DNA from: Scylla paramamosain
Taxonomy: Eukaryota > Arthropoda > Malacostraca > Decapoda > Portunidae
Reading direction: 5' to 3'
DNA length: 64,000 bases
Assembly (NCBI RefSeq): GCF_035594125.1
Contig: NC_087171.1
Location: 14,202,767-14,266,766, forward strand
Under the pieces are notes generated by a model that had not been told where the DNA came from, made no database searches, and worked only from the letters and a program-made list of their open reading frames with translations. Below, one piece after another: positions 26,320 to 39,651 of the stretch. Positions within the stretch are counted from its first letter, which is position 1, and each line of letters opens with the position of its first letter. The translations under genes were made by a program, and so were the position numbers.

Positions 26320-28466
26320 GTAAATGCCCCCTTCATCTCCTAACTCTTAAATTTTATCTTCAGCCTTTTTCAATCGTGTGTCCCTTGTTCATTAAGGATG
26401 TTCTACCTAGTTTGGTCAGATTATTCTAGACTGTATCTAGAGAGACTGAATGGGATTTCAAAAGAACAAGCTCTCATGGTCAGGGAACCCACTGCTCGAG
26501 TAGCAAGAGACTGATAAAGGTGATAGATGGCAAGCCACTAGTAGTACATTCATGGTACTCTTTCCTGTGGCATTCATCTCAGTATTTCCTGAGATAATTT
26601 TGAAGTGGTTCTCTTACTGTTAAGTAAAGCCAACCATATGTTTTGTTACATTATTGGTGCCATTTCGTACTTTTCATTCACAGCAGTTTTTTACCAAGAG
26701 ATATTCTTCAAAAAGTGTCTTATTCTTGCCACAAGCTCACAATTCAATGCAGACATTGTAATTGTCTTTGGGTTGGAGTAAGAGAGTATGTGTTGCAGTT
26801 TGCATTGTATACCTATGAAACCTCAACTGTTTTTTTTTAATTCACAAACTTTTCACTTCTTTTACTATTAACATAACCTGAAATATTAAGTTGAAATATT
26901 GGAAAGAAATGCATATATGTTTGTTAACCTGTTTAGCCCTAGAAATTATGGTTAAGCAGAGAAGGCTATCATTACCTGAATCTAAGAATCAAAGTAATCA
27001 AAGTGAATTTTCTTATTGATTTTGCACAATGTGTTCTTGAATTCAGGTGAAGTTGGTCCTCCTTTTAGTGAAAAATTAACAATGAATTTGAATTCCTCCA
27101 AACTGTGGCAATCACAATTTTTATACTGATGAATTCTGATGAGTACAGTATATAGAATGCAAATATGTGTATATGTACAGATGAAACTCCCAAACAATTG
27201 GTTTCTTACTGGATGTGAGTTGAAATGGTGGAGTGCAAGAGTAACTCAGCAGGGGAGGTAGAGGTTGTGAGGCTTTTATTACTTCCTTTCCTCTATTTTT
27301 AATACTTAGCTAAATAAATTACTTTAAACCAAATGCTTATTGTTGATAACACAAATCTGTTTCATGTTGATAAAGTAGTTGTATAATTTGAAGTATGAAA
27401 TTTGTATTACTTAACTACATACATTTGGTGAAGTAGATTTCTGCTGAAGCCATTCTTCCACATTTAAGTAAATGACACGAGGCTATTTTGCTTAGAGATT
27501 TTGGGGGCAGTGTTTCAAAGTATGCTCAGCAGTAAGTTGATATGAAAATGCAATTCAGAAAACACTTGTTTGGCACTGGATTTTTTTTTTTTTTTTTTTT
27601 CTCTCTCCAAGTGATATCTGCTCTGTATGGTTCAGACCTTGATGACACTAGAAAGTATTAAAAGAATTACTCCTAGTAATATCTGCTGTGCATGGTTTAG
27701 ACGTGCCCCATAGCTCAAAGCACCCAACGTAAATAGTGTTTGTTCCTAGTACGTTCTTTCAATGTGTGGATTGTTTAGCCTATGTTTAGTAATGCTGAAT
27801 AATGTACTATGTTTTTGTTGCATTGAAAGATATTTTAATTTTTGCATAAAAGTTTAAGATAAATATATAATTTATCTTGGGTGCATAAATTTAACCCAGG
27901 TGTTCAAACTATTTTTTGTGACATATATATATATTGAAAATTACAGTAACCATTTTACATAATAACTATCCATGAAACACTTGGAAGAATAAGAAAATAA
28001 ACATATATGTGACTGAAGACCTTTGATAATTTATTAATAGATTTTATAATGGACATGCATATGATATCAGGTCTGTGAAACTGTACTTGTAATGATTATT
28101 TTCCTAAATTTTAAATGCACCACTGGTACTGAAATTTTAATTTTTAAAGAAATCCTTATTCCTAATGAAATTTCAGTTTCCATATTTCCTTTAGAAATTT
28201 TGTGTACCACAATATAGGAAAATTTACTGTTAAGTATATTATAATGAACTTTCTTCCTAACCATGAACTGATAATCCAGGTTGTTATCAAATATAGATAT
28301 CCCAGAAATGGATCAGAAAGTAAATACAAACAGTGCTTGTTATTCATGTAGCAAACTTAATTTTCCCATGTAAAATCCAGTAACTGCAGTCCAGGATCCT
28401 CTTTCACTGATAGAAACCTGCAAAGTAAGAGGAAGTACCATATGAAAATGAATGGTAAGGCTGTTG

Positions 28467-28468
<2 letters not shown>

Positions 28469-28551
<83 letters not shown>
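28469..28551. repeat. (AT)41 microsatellite
   Basis: A perfect run of about 83 bp. Confidence 0.97.
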
Positions 28552-28553
<2 letters not shown>

Positions 28554-28826
28554 CCTAATAAGTGTGTCACTACAAAGTAATGTGGTGCCACACAGATATG
28601 CTGAAGGAAGATGTAGGACTAGGAAGGATAACAAACTCATTCATAGACATGCCACAAATTCAGACAGCTGAATGAAGAGAAGCACTGGCATAAATATAGA
28701 ACTAACATAAAATTGCAACTCAGAAGGGTTGAAAGCTTACTGTTGCATCAGTTTATGAAAGTAGGTGAGTGTGGGAATGATGAATAGGATGATAAACATG
28801 TAAGAGTACATTTTTTTCTTTTCATC

Positions 28827-28939
<113 letters not shown>

Positions 28940-29464
28940 AAGGATAGGTATGTAGAATGTCTACATTGGTAACTTTAGAGGGCACTGATGATCAAATGAC
29001 TGGCTCAACAGGTGGTACAGAAACTATAATTGCTCTTCAGTTTGCATGTGAAGAGTTTACTAAAGATTATTAAAATCGTACGATTGTTATAAAATTCGCT
29101 CAAGTATGACCTAAATACTGGTCAACGTATACAAAATATTTTGCTTGGTTCTATAGATTATCTTGGAAACTTTTAAATTGACCGTTTGGTCTTGGTTGCA
29201 TGGAAAATCCAAAGTTGTAGAAACAAGTGTGAAAACCAGACTAAGTGCAGACAAAAATCAAGGTAAGGAAGACAGGTGGTAAATATTCCCCATGTATTTG
29301 ATATATTGACTAGATACATGGGGTACTGTAATGTATTAATTATTCTGGAGAAATCACGTAATCTTATTAATTATGTGTGTGAAATGGATTCTAAACACTG
29401 TAGTAGGCGAGAATAGTCTCGCAGTTCATTGACATTGACATTGTTTTCTTGAACACATGATTAT

Positions 29465-30465
29465 TTACTGACTCCCAGCATGGTTTCATAAAGGATAAAT
29501 TCTGCCAGACAAATCTTGCTCTCCCTAAATCCAGGATGGTAACTGAGATAACAGATTATGATGTAATAAATCTTTAATTTCAACAAGGCTTTCGGTAGTT
29601 TCTCCTCTCCCAAAGATTAATAAGCAATAAAAACATTATAATGATACCATAAAGGGAACGAGTGGAGTCAGGCTGACTGATGCCAGAAATAAGTGATAGT
29701 GGCCCCCGCTTTCCGGCTTAGAAGATATAGTAAAGTTGTTGGGCTTACGCGAGCTGTGCATCGGCATTCATTTCCTCCCGTTGGTCTTTGAGCCTGTGGT
29801 GGATGATATTACTAACTTCAGATACATGGACCACCGTGACATCCGGGGTTCCAGTTTAGCTTCCATGGGTTTTCCCAGGTAACTATTTATCGACCTACCC
29901 ACTGGAAGAGGAACAACTGATGAGCTGCGTGGTGACCACCTGAATCCCGTATTCAAAGGACCTGAGGAGTGTTAGCAGCGCTGGCTACCTACACGCATAC
30001 AAGCTAATGCACCGAGGAGACCGAAGGTAGCAGAGCTAACAGTGAACTTGAATTTATTAATAAAAGTGTAACTAATATAAATGACGTAGTTTCAAGATTA
30101 TGCTTGGTCTTAGATCGCACTTATCATGGCAGCCTGGTCTTATAATGAAACGGACATTGAAAGGCAAGAGTCATTGCAAAGAAGGATGTATGGGACTGAA
30201 AATCTTATCAGGATAAATCAAAATATCTCTAAGCTACAATACATTTCCTAGAAGGGTTTCGCGCGAGTGCTTGATGATATAATAGAAGTAGGTTAGTGAC
30301 TAAAAAAAATATAACAATACTGTACATTCACAATCAAGGGGCAAGTTAGAGCTCATAATTGCATCATAATTAAAAGGGAATGGACAAAAACTGATTTACA
30401 AATAGAGCTGCACATGAATGGAACGAATTTGCAAAAATATATAGGAAGTGTACACTCGTTTTTAT
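29465..30465 (+). mobile_element. CR1-like LINE relic
   Basis: Plus-strand frames give DSQHGFIKDKFCQTNLAL and a following block with an L-F-Q-QGF core, which resemble the RT block QHGF-KG-S--TNLL and the KAFD motif of CR1/jockey-clade elements. Further right, AAWSYNETDIERQESLQRRM (about 30125-30190) and a KREWTK-D block (about 30375-30440) resemble their C-terminal region. The sequence between is decayed. This family is distinct from the three jockey-like copies. The call is by eye. Confidence 0.5.
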
Positions 30466-30911
30466 TATTATTTATTTTTTTACTGCGATTTTTTTTTTTT
30501 TTTTTTTTTGTTATCTCCAGGAGTTCCCAACGCTGGAATTTTACTACTTCCTGCCTTACACCCAAAAAAATATAAAAAATAGATAACGATAGTAAAAAAA
30601 AAAAAAAGCACTGACTTAAAACGTTTAACAAATCTTAAAAAGAAACAAATTCTAACTTTTAAATCTCCGTCCATTTTAGCAGATTGTTAAGACAAAGGGG
30701 TGTCTTAAAATATGCCATTTAGATATCTGTTATGTCCGTTCTCTTACAACAGTACGTGGCTCCTAAATTACTTTACATGACGTTCCTGTTTTTCTTTCTT
30801 TCTTTCTTTCTTTTTTCTTTTTTTTTTTTTTTTTTGCTTCTAATTACAGCATATCATCATGCCACTCTCTCTTATCGGTTACATCCCCACGAGAAGGAAA
30901 TCTTGAAAGGG

Positions 30912-30914
<3 letters not shown>

Positions 30915-30987
<73 letters not shown>
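30915..30987. repeat. (AG)n microsatellite
   Basis: A run of about 72 bp. Confidence 0.96.
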
Positions 30988-30990
<3 letters not shown>

Positions 30991-31450
30991 TGCTTGACAC
31001 ACGCAAGAATCCTATCCTACCATTGAAAAAAAAAAAAAAATCAGGTTGAGTGGACGATTATTCAGTATGTATTCTTTTGACAGGGCTAGAAGGGAGTCAT
31101 GTCTGTGGGTAGCTAAATGATTCACCAATTTAACTTGTTTTTTGATAGGTATCAAGAATGCAAGAAGAATGAAGAAGTACAACATTGTTAAGACTGGTGA
31201 AAATTAGTCTCGTGCATTTGAGAGCAACTAGAGTTCCTATCCTTGGCATAGGGACTTACAGGAAGCTTAGATGCCGATTTCATATATTGCCCCTGCTGTT
31301 ATAGGTTTTGTTAATAGGCACTTAAAAAACACAGCTAGATGGCTATCTGTATGGCATTTTGATGTTCAAATACTGAGTATGAAATTTTATAGATGATACA
31401 CCGCAGACGCAACTGATGACTTCATCAAAACTCGTAATGATTTGCTTTTC

Positions 31451-31974
<524 letters not shown>

Positions 31975-33041
31975 GGAAGGTTGCGAACAGGGAAGCCTGT
32001 GGGTGAAGGGGCTACAGAAGGTTTGTTTACGTTTGATGGAGCAGAGTGTAGTGAGCGGGAAGGCCTGGTTCAGAGCATGAATAGGTTAGTTTCTTTCTTT
32101 CTTTCTTTCCCTATGGCCTCTCACTGATACACATCACTCAATTTGTCATTTGTTCACTCACGGTCCTAGATTCGTTACAACATCAGTTTGTCAGGTTGCC
32201 AAGACTGAGCAATCGTAGTAAAATACACGGGCCGATGCAAAGACTGTCTCCCCGACCAGCAGATGCAGGGGTAGGTCCAACTTTGACCATCTCCATCTTG
32301 GACCATTCTGAAATACCAATTCGGACTGTCATCTCAACCAACTCACACCTTCATCAACCAACTCTGGCCATTTTTATTACTTAAACCATCATTTATTCCA
32401 ACACGATGGTGAATCGTCCGAATCATCCCACCCTCATTCATGCCCAGCCCAGGTTTCATTTCTAGATCGTAGTAAGCACATCATGGACAAGTATTTGGTG
32501 TGCCTAAACATAGTGTGTTCCCGACAGGTGAGATCACAGTGTGTGCAGTTTTCCTGATTTATTAGTATATTACTGAAATTAAACATATAAGTATAAATTA
32601 CTGAACTCTATACAAATTGACCTAGCGTCAGATTTCATCACATAAATCTTCTGCATGCTCTAGTCTATATTAGTAGTAGTATTCTTGAAGGCAAAGGATG
32701 CAGTAGAATAAATTAAACAAAATATCAGGAAAAGTTTGAATAGTGACATGCTGTAATTACCTTTATTATAAATAGGTTTAGAAATTTTGCAGGAGGCATT
32801 ATTGTGTAATGGATGCAGTTTTTGGCAACATAGAGCTTGTGAGACCGTCATTACAAGGGAAGAGTAAAGAAGAGTAATAAGGGAGGGTCTGGAAATAAAC
32901 TGGAGGTGTGCCACATGCTCTTATGCAAAAGATCATAATTGTGAATTTTTCAATGAGCATGACTAGTTGAACATTAGTGCTAACTGCTATATTGAGGATC
33001 ATTCATCTGATCAGGCACAAGTGTTGTAGAAGATATTACAT

Positions 33042-34365
33042 ATGAAAAAAGTATCTTCATTCTCACAAAGAGGGAAGCATAAACTTATAGACAGTCTTGG
33101 TTATTCATACCTGTTTAAAAGGAAAACAAGTGTTGGTGTTCATTGTCAATGTGCAGTGCACAATAAAACTATTAACTGTGCAATGACAATCACAGAAGTG
33201 GACATGTGTATGAGAGGACCCAATGAACATTCCTTGTTCCCTGTCACCACAAGTAAGGTATCAAAGTTGATTGAAGAAAAAGCAATGGAGGATGTTTTTT
33301 AGCCAGTATCAGAAATCGTAGAAAAAGTGAAGCTTGAAAATATAGATCCAACCATGCCCACTGCTTTGCTGCCAGACTGTAAATTATGCTCTACAGGCCA
33401 GCAGAAAGCAACGAGCTAACAGACCTACAGAGCCTGTTGACCTCACTTTTGAAATTAACGAGGAACACATAACTCCTGACTTTCTTCAATACGATACAAG
33501 TATAGGGGACAGATGTCACTTACTATTTGCGACAAAAAAACAACTTTAGTTACTTACTAAATCAAAAAGATGCTCTGTTGATGGAATATTCAGAGTTGTG
33601 AGGTGGCCCTTCACACAACTTTTTAGCATTCACGCATTCATGCAATGTGATGGAAATACAAGACAAATGCAGAGACTACAAGAAAGTATTCAGTAAAACT
33701 GAAGAACTTCTGGGAGAACAATTAAAAGTTCAAGAAGTAATGCTTGATTTTAAGGCAAGTGTTTGGTGGATTATTCCTGACGTCTTTCCAGATGTGGTTA
33801 TATGTGGTTGTGCCTTTCACTGGGGACAGGCAGTTTAGAGGAAAGTCCAAGAATTCAGCCCTCAGTCTGTATGTACAAATGACAATGAAACATACAAATT
33901 TTTAAAACAATTGCTTTTGTTATCTTACCTGCTGAACATACAGAAGGACCATTTTCAGGATGTTACAGAAAAAAAACACTATTAAATTTTTTAGAGTATG
34001 TAAACACTGTATGGATGAGGTCTGGGATACGGCCTCCCACTGCTTGGTGTGTGTTTGTAAGGAGTGTCTTAACAAATAATGATGTTGAAGGTTGGCACTA
34101 CAGACTTAATTTGAAATCACATAAAGGTCAACTTAATTTCTATTCACTCATAACACTATTGTATAGTGAGGCAAGGCTCGTAACACTACAAGGGCATTTA
34201 CTAAATGATTTACTAAATAATGGCAAGGTATTGCGACACCAAAAAACAAAATATTCCAAGCAGCATGGACAACTTGTAAAACTTTGGAACCAATTTTCTA
34301 ATTGCCATAGATCAGCTAAAGACTTACAGAAGATGGCTTCTCATTCTATTGTTATGAATGCATGA
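33042..34365 (+). pseudogene. MULE transposase pseudogene with FLYWCH-type zinc finger
   Basis: At 33042-33300 a FLYWCH-like finger is readable: FSQRGKHKLIDSLGYSYLFK, then Cys pairs and a final His (CQC, NCAM, EHSLFP). Next, across frameshifts, come a DTSIGDRCHLLFATKKQ block, the DGIFRVVRWPFTQLFSIHAF block, then LDFKASVWWIIPDVFPDVV and GCAFHWGQAV (33740-33838), the MULE catalytic region. TNNDVEGWHYRLN (34070-34110) closes the core. Several stops and frameshifts abolish function. Order and motifs fit animal MULEs closely. Confidence 0.85.
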
Positions 34366-34385
34366 ATGTTATTGTCGTAATGTTA

Positions 34386-35000
34386 TGCGTGAATTTTATT
34401 GTTTCAAAGCTTTTATGCTTTTGTGTTTCAAGTACTATATTTTAATTTTAAATTTCTTAACCTTGGTGTTTTATGTCTTTATAATTTTAAGCTTGTTAAT
34501 AATGAATTACATACAATTTTTTGGTTCTGGAAATTTAATGTTTTAAAGCTTTTGTACTTTTATTTTTCAACTACTACATTTTACTTTTCATTTTCTTTTA
34601 ACCTTGTTGTTTTATATCTTTGTAATTTTTGGTTTGTTATTAATGAATTGCAAACAATATCTTGGATGTGTGAATTTTAATGTATTAAAGCTTTTATACT
34701 ACTTTTATTTTCAGCTACTACATTTTAATTTTAATTTTCTTTAACCATGTTTTACATTTTTTTTGCAATTTTAGGCTTGTTAGTAATGAATTGCACACAG
34801 TTTCTTGTTTGTTTGTGTGAATTTTATTGTTTTAAAGCTTTTATACTTTTATTTTTAACTTGTACATTTTAATTTTGATTTTCTTTTAACCTTATTGTTT
34901 TACATCTTTATGTTAATGATGAATTGCAAGCCATTTCTTAGATGTGTGAATTTTATTTTTTAAGGCTTTTGTTTTTACCTTTTGTTCTGTTTATTGATAT
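34386..35000. repeat. About 4.4 tandem copies of a 140-bp AT-rich repeat
   Basis: Units begin near 34390, 34529, 34671, 34819 and 34949 (the last partial). Each runs from GAATTTTATTGTTTTAAAGC through a CTTTTAACCTTGTTGTTTTA box to AATGAATTGCAAACA. The array starts about 20 bp after the MULE frame ends and lies inside its candidate inverted repeats. Confidence 0.88.
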
Positions 35001-35206
35001 TTAGATCTGGTCCGAGTTGGTATCTTGGTATCTTGTAGTCCGAGTTGATGGCGGTCTGAGTAGATAATGGTCCAAGTTGGGGATGAACCATAGATCCAGA
35101 ACCAGAATTAATGTCTACTACATATAAAAAAACTGGATAAGCAACAAACTGAATAGTTGCTGTGTGCTATAGGATGGTTACATCTAGAGTTACAGTAGCA
35201 AGGGAG

Positions 35207-35394
35207 CTTTGAAATTAAGTGGAGAGTAATATAATTTGCCATAAATGTAATTATTAATGGATGCATGGATAAATAGAATTTGCTTTCATTCTTATTTCCA
35301 CCCTACTTTGAAATGAAGTGGAGAGTAATATAATTTGCCATAAATGTAATTATTAATGGATAAATAGGATTTGTTTTCATTCTTATGTTCACCT
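35207..35394. repeat. Tandem duplication, 99-bp period, two copies
   Basis: Copies start at 35207 and 35306 with CTTTGAAATKAAGTGGAGAG. Both carry TTTGCCATAAATGTAATTAT. They are nearly identical except for a short indel, so the event is recent. It lies just right of the MULE candidate end. Confidence 0.9.
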
Positions 35395-35682
35395 TACCAG
35401 TGCCAGAATTAAGCCATATCATTGTTATTTCATCTCTTTCATTCGTAGACTTGAAGTGTATTCTTCTATTTCTCAGTGTATTCTTTCTATTTCTCAGTTT
35501 TCTTAAATTTTCAGATTGAGTTTGGAAACAAATGCTCTGGAAAGATATATTATTTTCACAAATTTATCATTAACTTCAAACCCTTATAAAAACAACAAAA
35601 TTATCTAGTTATTTGTAATTTCAGGACATCATAAGCTGTGGATTGCATTCTAACATTAAGTAGGAACAAGATTTGGAAGAAA

Positions 35683-35750
35683 ATGCCTTCCTGCTCTGCA
35701 AGGGGCTGTTCAAATAGGAGTGGTCGTGGGACCAAGGTTACATTTCACCT
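35683..35750 (+). CDS. THAP-domain protein, coding exon 1
   Basis: This gene encodes a 493-residue protein with an N-terminal THAP zinc finger, a sequence-specific DNA-binding domain found in transcriptional regulators and in P-element-type transposases. Exon 1 starts at ATG 35683 and encodes MPSCSARGCSNRSGRGTKVT then FH, with the first zinc pair Cys4/Cys9. The donor is CT|GTAAGT, phase 2. A possible 5'UTR acceptor lies at 35623-35624. The nine exons total 1482 nt including the stop and all phases agree. Because the gene has introns, coiled coils and no transposase core, I read it as a host gene, not a transposon. Which THAP family member it equals cannot be told. Confidence 0.85.
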
Positions 35751-36398
35751 GTAAGTTGAGAGAATGACTGCAGTGAGTTTTTGCTGTGGATAACTTTTTT
35801 TTGTGTGTTTTGTGTGTATGTGTGTGCATGCTTGTTTCTTCATGTTTACCTATATGTGTACAAGGTTTAATCCAAAAGTTTCCAGACCATCTTCATAGAA
35901 CACTAGCAGATGATAGTATAGTATGGACTTGGGGTGTTAGGGAACACTAAACTACTGTATCTTCTTGCAGTGTGACAGCTGACACAGTAGTAAGCAGATG
36001 CATTTTATTTCAGGGCCAATTTTTGTGTTAGTGTTTCTGCTATATGTGTTTCTCTTTTTTTTTATTGGTTATCTTTGTTGTGTTGTTCTTTCTCCATATT
36101 TGGTTCTGTTCAATTTGCTTTTAGCATCATGGATGTTCTGTGGTTTCACAACTTTCTTCTCTAAATTATCAGTACCCCTGTTATGGGAGCAGAACTTCCC
36201 AACATTATTGAAGCATCTAATGTTTTAGTCAGCAGATATGATTTGGATGTAGCCTCTAGTCATTTATCAGAGAATAGGTATAGACATATGGGAAACAGTA
36301 GGACCAATAGGTAGGCAATCAAGCACTATGCTTTGTACATGCATGTGGAAACAGTTGCTATAAAAGACCAGAAATGGTCTGCAACTAATAGGGGAGAT

Positions 36399-36432
<34 letters not shown>

Positions 36433-36586
36433 AATAAATTAATAAAATAAATAAATAAATAGATAATTAAAATAAATAAGTAAATAAATAAACAAAAATA
36501 AAATAATAAATAAAAAAAATAAATAAACATAACTTATGTGTTCATAAGCAATTGTCTTATTGAGAATGATATTAAATTTGTTTCAG

Positions 36587-36779
36587 CTTCCCAAAGAACA
36601 ATGAAGCCCGTCAAAAATGGGTTCCTGCCACAGGACGAAAGAATTGGAGCCCAGGGAAGCGTGCAGTACTCTGCTCAGAACACTTCGAAGAAGAATGCTT
36701 TGACCGGACCGGCCAGACCACGAGACTCAGGATGGGTGCTGTACCAACTAAGGGAAAGTTTGCACCAAAGATTAAAAAG
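36587..36779 (+). CDS. THAP-domain protein, coding exon 2 (rest of THAP finger)
   Basis: Acceptor TTTGTTTCAG. It encodes residues 23-87: LFPKNNEARQKWVPATGRKN then WSPGKRAVLCSEHFEEECFD and RTGQTTRLRMGAVPTKGK. It carries the second zinc pair Cys52-x2-His55, the invariant Pro25, Trp34 and Phe56, and the AVPT box (74-77). All residues that define the fold are present, so the finger should be intact. The donor AAAAAG|GTTGTT is a weaker match; phase 0. Confidence 0.87.
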
Positions 36780-36805
36780 GTTGTTAGTGGTTTGTGAGTG
36801 TGAAG

Positions 36806-36954
<149 letters not shown>

Positions 36955-37586
36955 CTTGACAATTGCCTATACTCCACAGCAAATTCATGACTGCAGTACT
37001 GATTGTCATATATATGACTATTTTGCTGAATGAGTTGGCATAGCTTTGCTTAATAAATGCAGAGGAATAAACCTTATGTGACATTGCTTGCTCAGAGTTG
37101 TCAGGAGGGTGTAGCATTAAGGTTTTGTATGCAGGTGTATCTGGTCTAAGTAATAGCACATTCATAATGAACGTTTTAGTAAAAGTCAGACAGGTTCCAT
37201 GTCTGCATTAGTTAATCCTACTTATGTATCAGTTTCTTAGTCCCATATCAGACTCTCATGTCCTGCCTCCTTTGGTCTAACTTTTCAAGGTATTTGAATC
37301 TTTTATCTAGTGTTTCATAGAAATGCTGGCTCACTTCCTGATTTGCAAATGTTCTCTTCCTTCCATAATTACTTTATTTTCTTCATTGCAAATTTAAGAT
37401 ATTTTTCTTAACCTCTCATCAGCTTTGTTCAACAGTGTAAGCATGTGGCTGTACAGCTACTAAAATATCAGTACTCTCATTCTTACTTTGGTGCTCCTTG
37501 TTTGTTGACTACTTTATTAGTAGTTTTATCATCCATGTACTTCAGAGCCCACAGCTTCTATCTGTTATCTTCCCTCCTCCCTTATA

Positions 37587-38304
37587 CAGGTCACCCATCA
37601 CTAATCCTGCATCATTGGGACCTGTAGGGTGCTGGATGAGTGATTTTGTTGGATTATAGAGAGGTTAGGTTAGAATACACTTAACAGTTAACTATCTCAT
37701 CCTACCTTTAAAATACCTGTAAATCAGTACAAGTTAATTAATAAGTGGGGTTGTAATGATACCACTTTTTCCCCCTATACTGATACTTAATTTTTGGCTG
37801 ATGCTGGTAGTATTGGTATTGTCAACAAATTTTGCAGCTGCTTCCATGTCCACTGAATGTTTTTCACCATACACTACACAAAACTTTAAACCATGTCAGT
37901 CCTTGAAATGCTGCAGCCAACCTTCACTATGTTCACACTCATAATCTAGTCCTAGCTATTCATGAAAATTTGACTTGTTTCTTCACTAGATCTCCAGACC
38001 TTATCTTTTATGGATAATGTACAGCGTTTGTACTTTACACAATGAGAACATATCCCATATTCACTGAAGTCATAGCTGGAGGTAAAACTGAGCAGATTTA
38101 ATAAGAAATGGAAAAAAAAATTAGAATGGCTTCCCTATGTTTGGAAATTATGCCAGCTATTTATGCATCAAGAGTGTCAACATATGCTAGTGGTAGCAGT
38201 TTGGTGTGGTGACTCAGGAAATTTGAAATTACGCTAGCTGAAATTAGTGCCGGATTAGTGATGGAATCAGATAAGTGATCGCTGGATCAGTGATGGTTGA
38301 CCTG
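37587..38304. mobile_element. 718-bp non-autonomous pogo/Tigger-like element in THAP-gene intron 2
   Basis: The left end CAGGTCACCCATCACTAATC and the reverse complement of the right end CAGGTCAACCATCACTGATC match at 18 of 20 positions and continue (22 of 25). TA dinucleotides flank both ends (37585-37586 and 38305-38306), as expected of a TA target duplication in Tc1/mariner-pogo elements. Subterminal GGATNAGTGAT motifs recur inside each end. No transposase frame is present. Confidence 0.75.
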
Positions 38305-38382
38305 TACTCCCTTCAACATTCATTCAAATCCTTCCAGAACTTTTGTGTTTTGTTTTTCTATTTTGTTTCCTTATTATAAAGT

Positions 38383-38383
<1 letters not shown>

Positions 38384-38425
<42 letters not shown>
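38384..38425. repeat. (GT)n microsatellite
   Basis: About 42 bp in THAP-gene intron 2. Confidence 0.95.
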
Positions 38426-38426
<1 letters not shown>

Positions 38427-38848
38427 TGGGATTGTTGGTCTGGTATGTAGATAGATTTTTAGATAGGTACATACATAGGCAAGCTGTATATGCTTAATTT
38501 TACATTTTATTTATACTATCATTACATTGTTCAATGTATAACAAGTTTTGCTCTTCTCTGTTCTTTCTGACATACTAAGTCTTACATATTCTTCCTCACC
38601 TCTTCCACCATAACTTGCCTGTCCACAATACACCAGCTCATAATTCCTCACTTGTGCATTCACATCCCCTTTCACTGAGCTGCTCCTTGGTCCTGGTATA
38701 TTCATCCTGCATCTGATGTTACTTTTAACTCCCTGTCTTTACTTCCTGTCTTAATGGCTTTTTTTTCTTCTTGTTTAAGACAAATTTAAGTTTATAATTC
38801 TAGAAAATTTATTTGAGTGATCATTTATACTGTTGATAATTGCTTGTA

Positions 38849-39007
<159 letters not shown>

Positions 39008-39056
39008 TATTGAAAGTTATGACATCTTTTTATGAAATGTTTGCTGTCTCTTCCAG

Positions 39057-39119
39057 AACCCAATACATATCAAGCAGGAACCTGAGGATGAGCAGAAACC
39101 AAAGCAACCAACCAACAAG
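39057..39119 (+). CDS. THAP-domain protein, coding exon 3
   Basis: A 21-codon exon between acceptor CTCTTCCAG and donor AAG|GTGTAT, phase 0 both sides. It encodes [25 protein letters not shown] (residues 92-95) is a SUMO-conjugation consensus (hydrophobic-K-x-E) in an acidic context, common in repressive transcription factors. It is short, but phase and splice sites support it. Confidence 0.7.
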
Positions 39120-39502
39120 GTGTATTTATGAGACTGCAATGAGAAACTTACTTTTGTGCAACTTAGGATACATGTTAACCTTATGAACAAATTGGTGACT
39201 TTCTCTGACTAATTGATTGGCTCCAAGATCTAATTTGTTCATAGTAACATGAACAGTCACTCATCACTTGTTACTCGAGGAATTAAAGGCAGAGTGTAAA
39301 ATTATGAGATAAGCAATTAGCCCTGTTAACTTTACTTGATTATGAATTACTGCAGTATGAGAGTAATGAGTTGCTGAAGGAGGCTAATGGTCAGTTAAAA
39401 TAAGGGTTATCACCTCACCAACACCCTTACAACTCCAGACTTCTTAATTCTGTAAACTTTAAGCATTTCATTGTGACTTTTCTTGCCTTTCACCTTGAAT
39501 TA

Positions 39503-39651
<149 letters not shown>

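Larger units (their letters stand above)
32289..35085 (+). mobile_element. Decayed Mutator-like (MULE) DNA transposon
   Basis: The transposase relic at 33042-34365 sits between candidate terminal inverted repeats. The left end, 32289-32328, contains CCATCTTGGACCATT and ATACCAATTCGGACT. The reverse complement of the right end, 35085-35009, contains CCAACTTGGACCATT and ATACCAACTCGGACC in the same order but with wider spacing. Ends and relic together suggest a 2.8-kb element, though the exact boundaries and the 9-bp target duplication expected of MULEs are not resolved. Confidence 0.5.
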
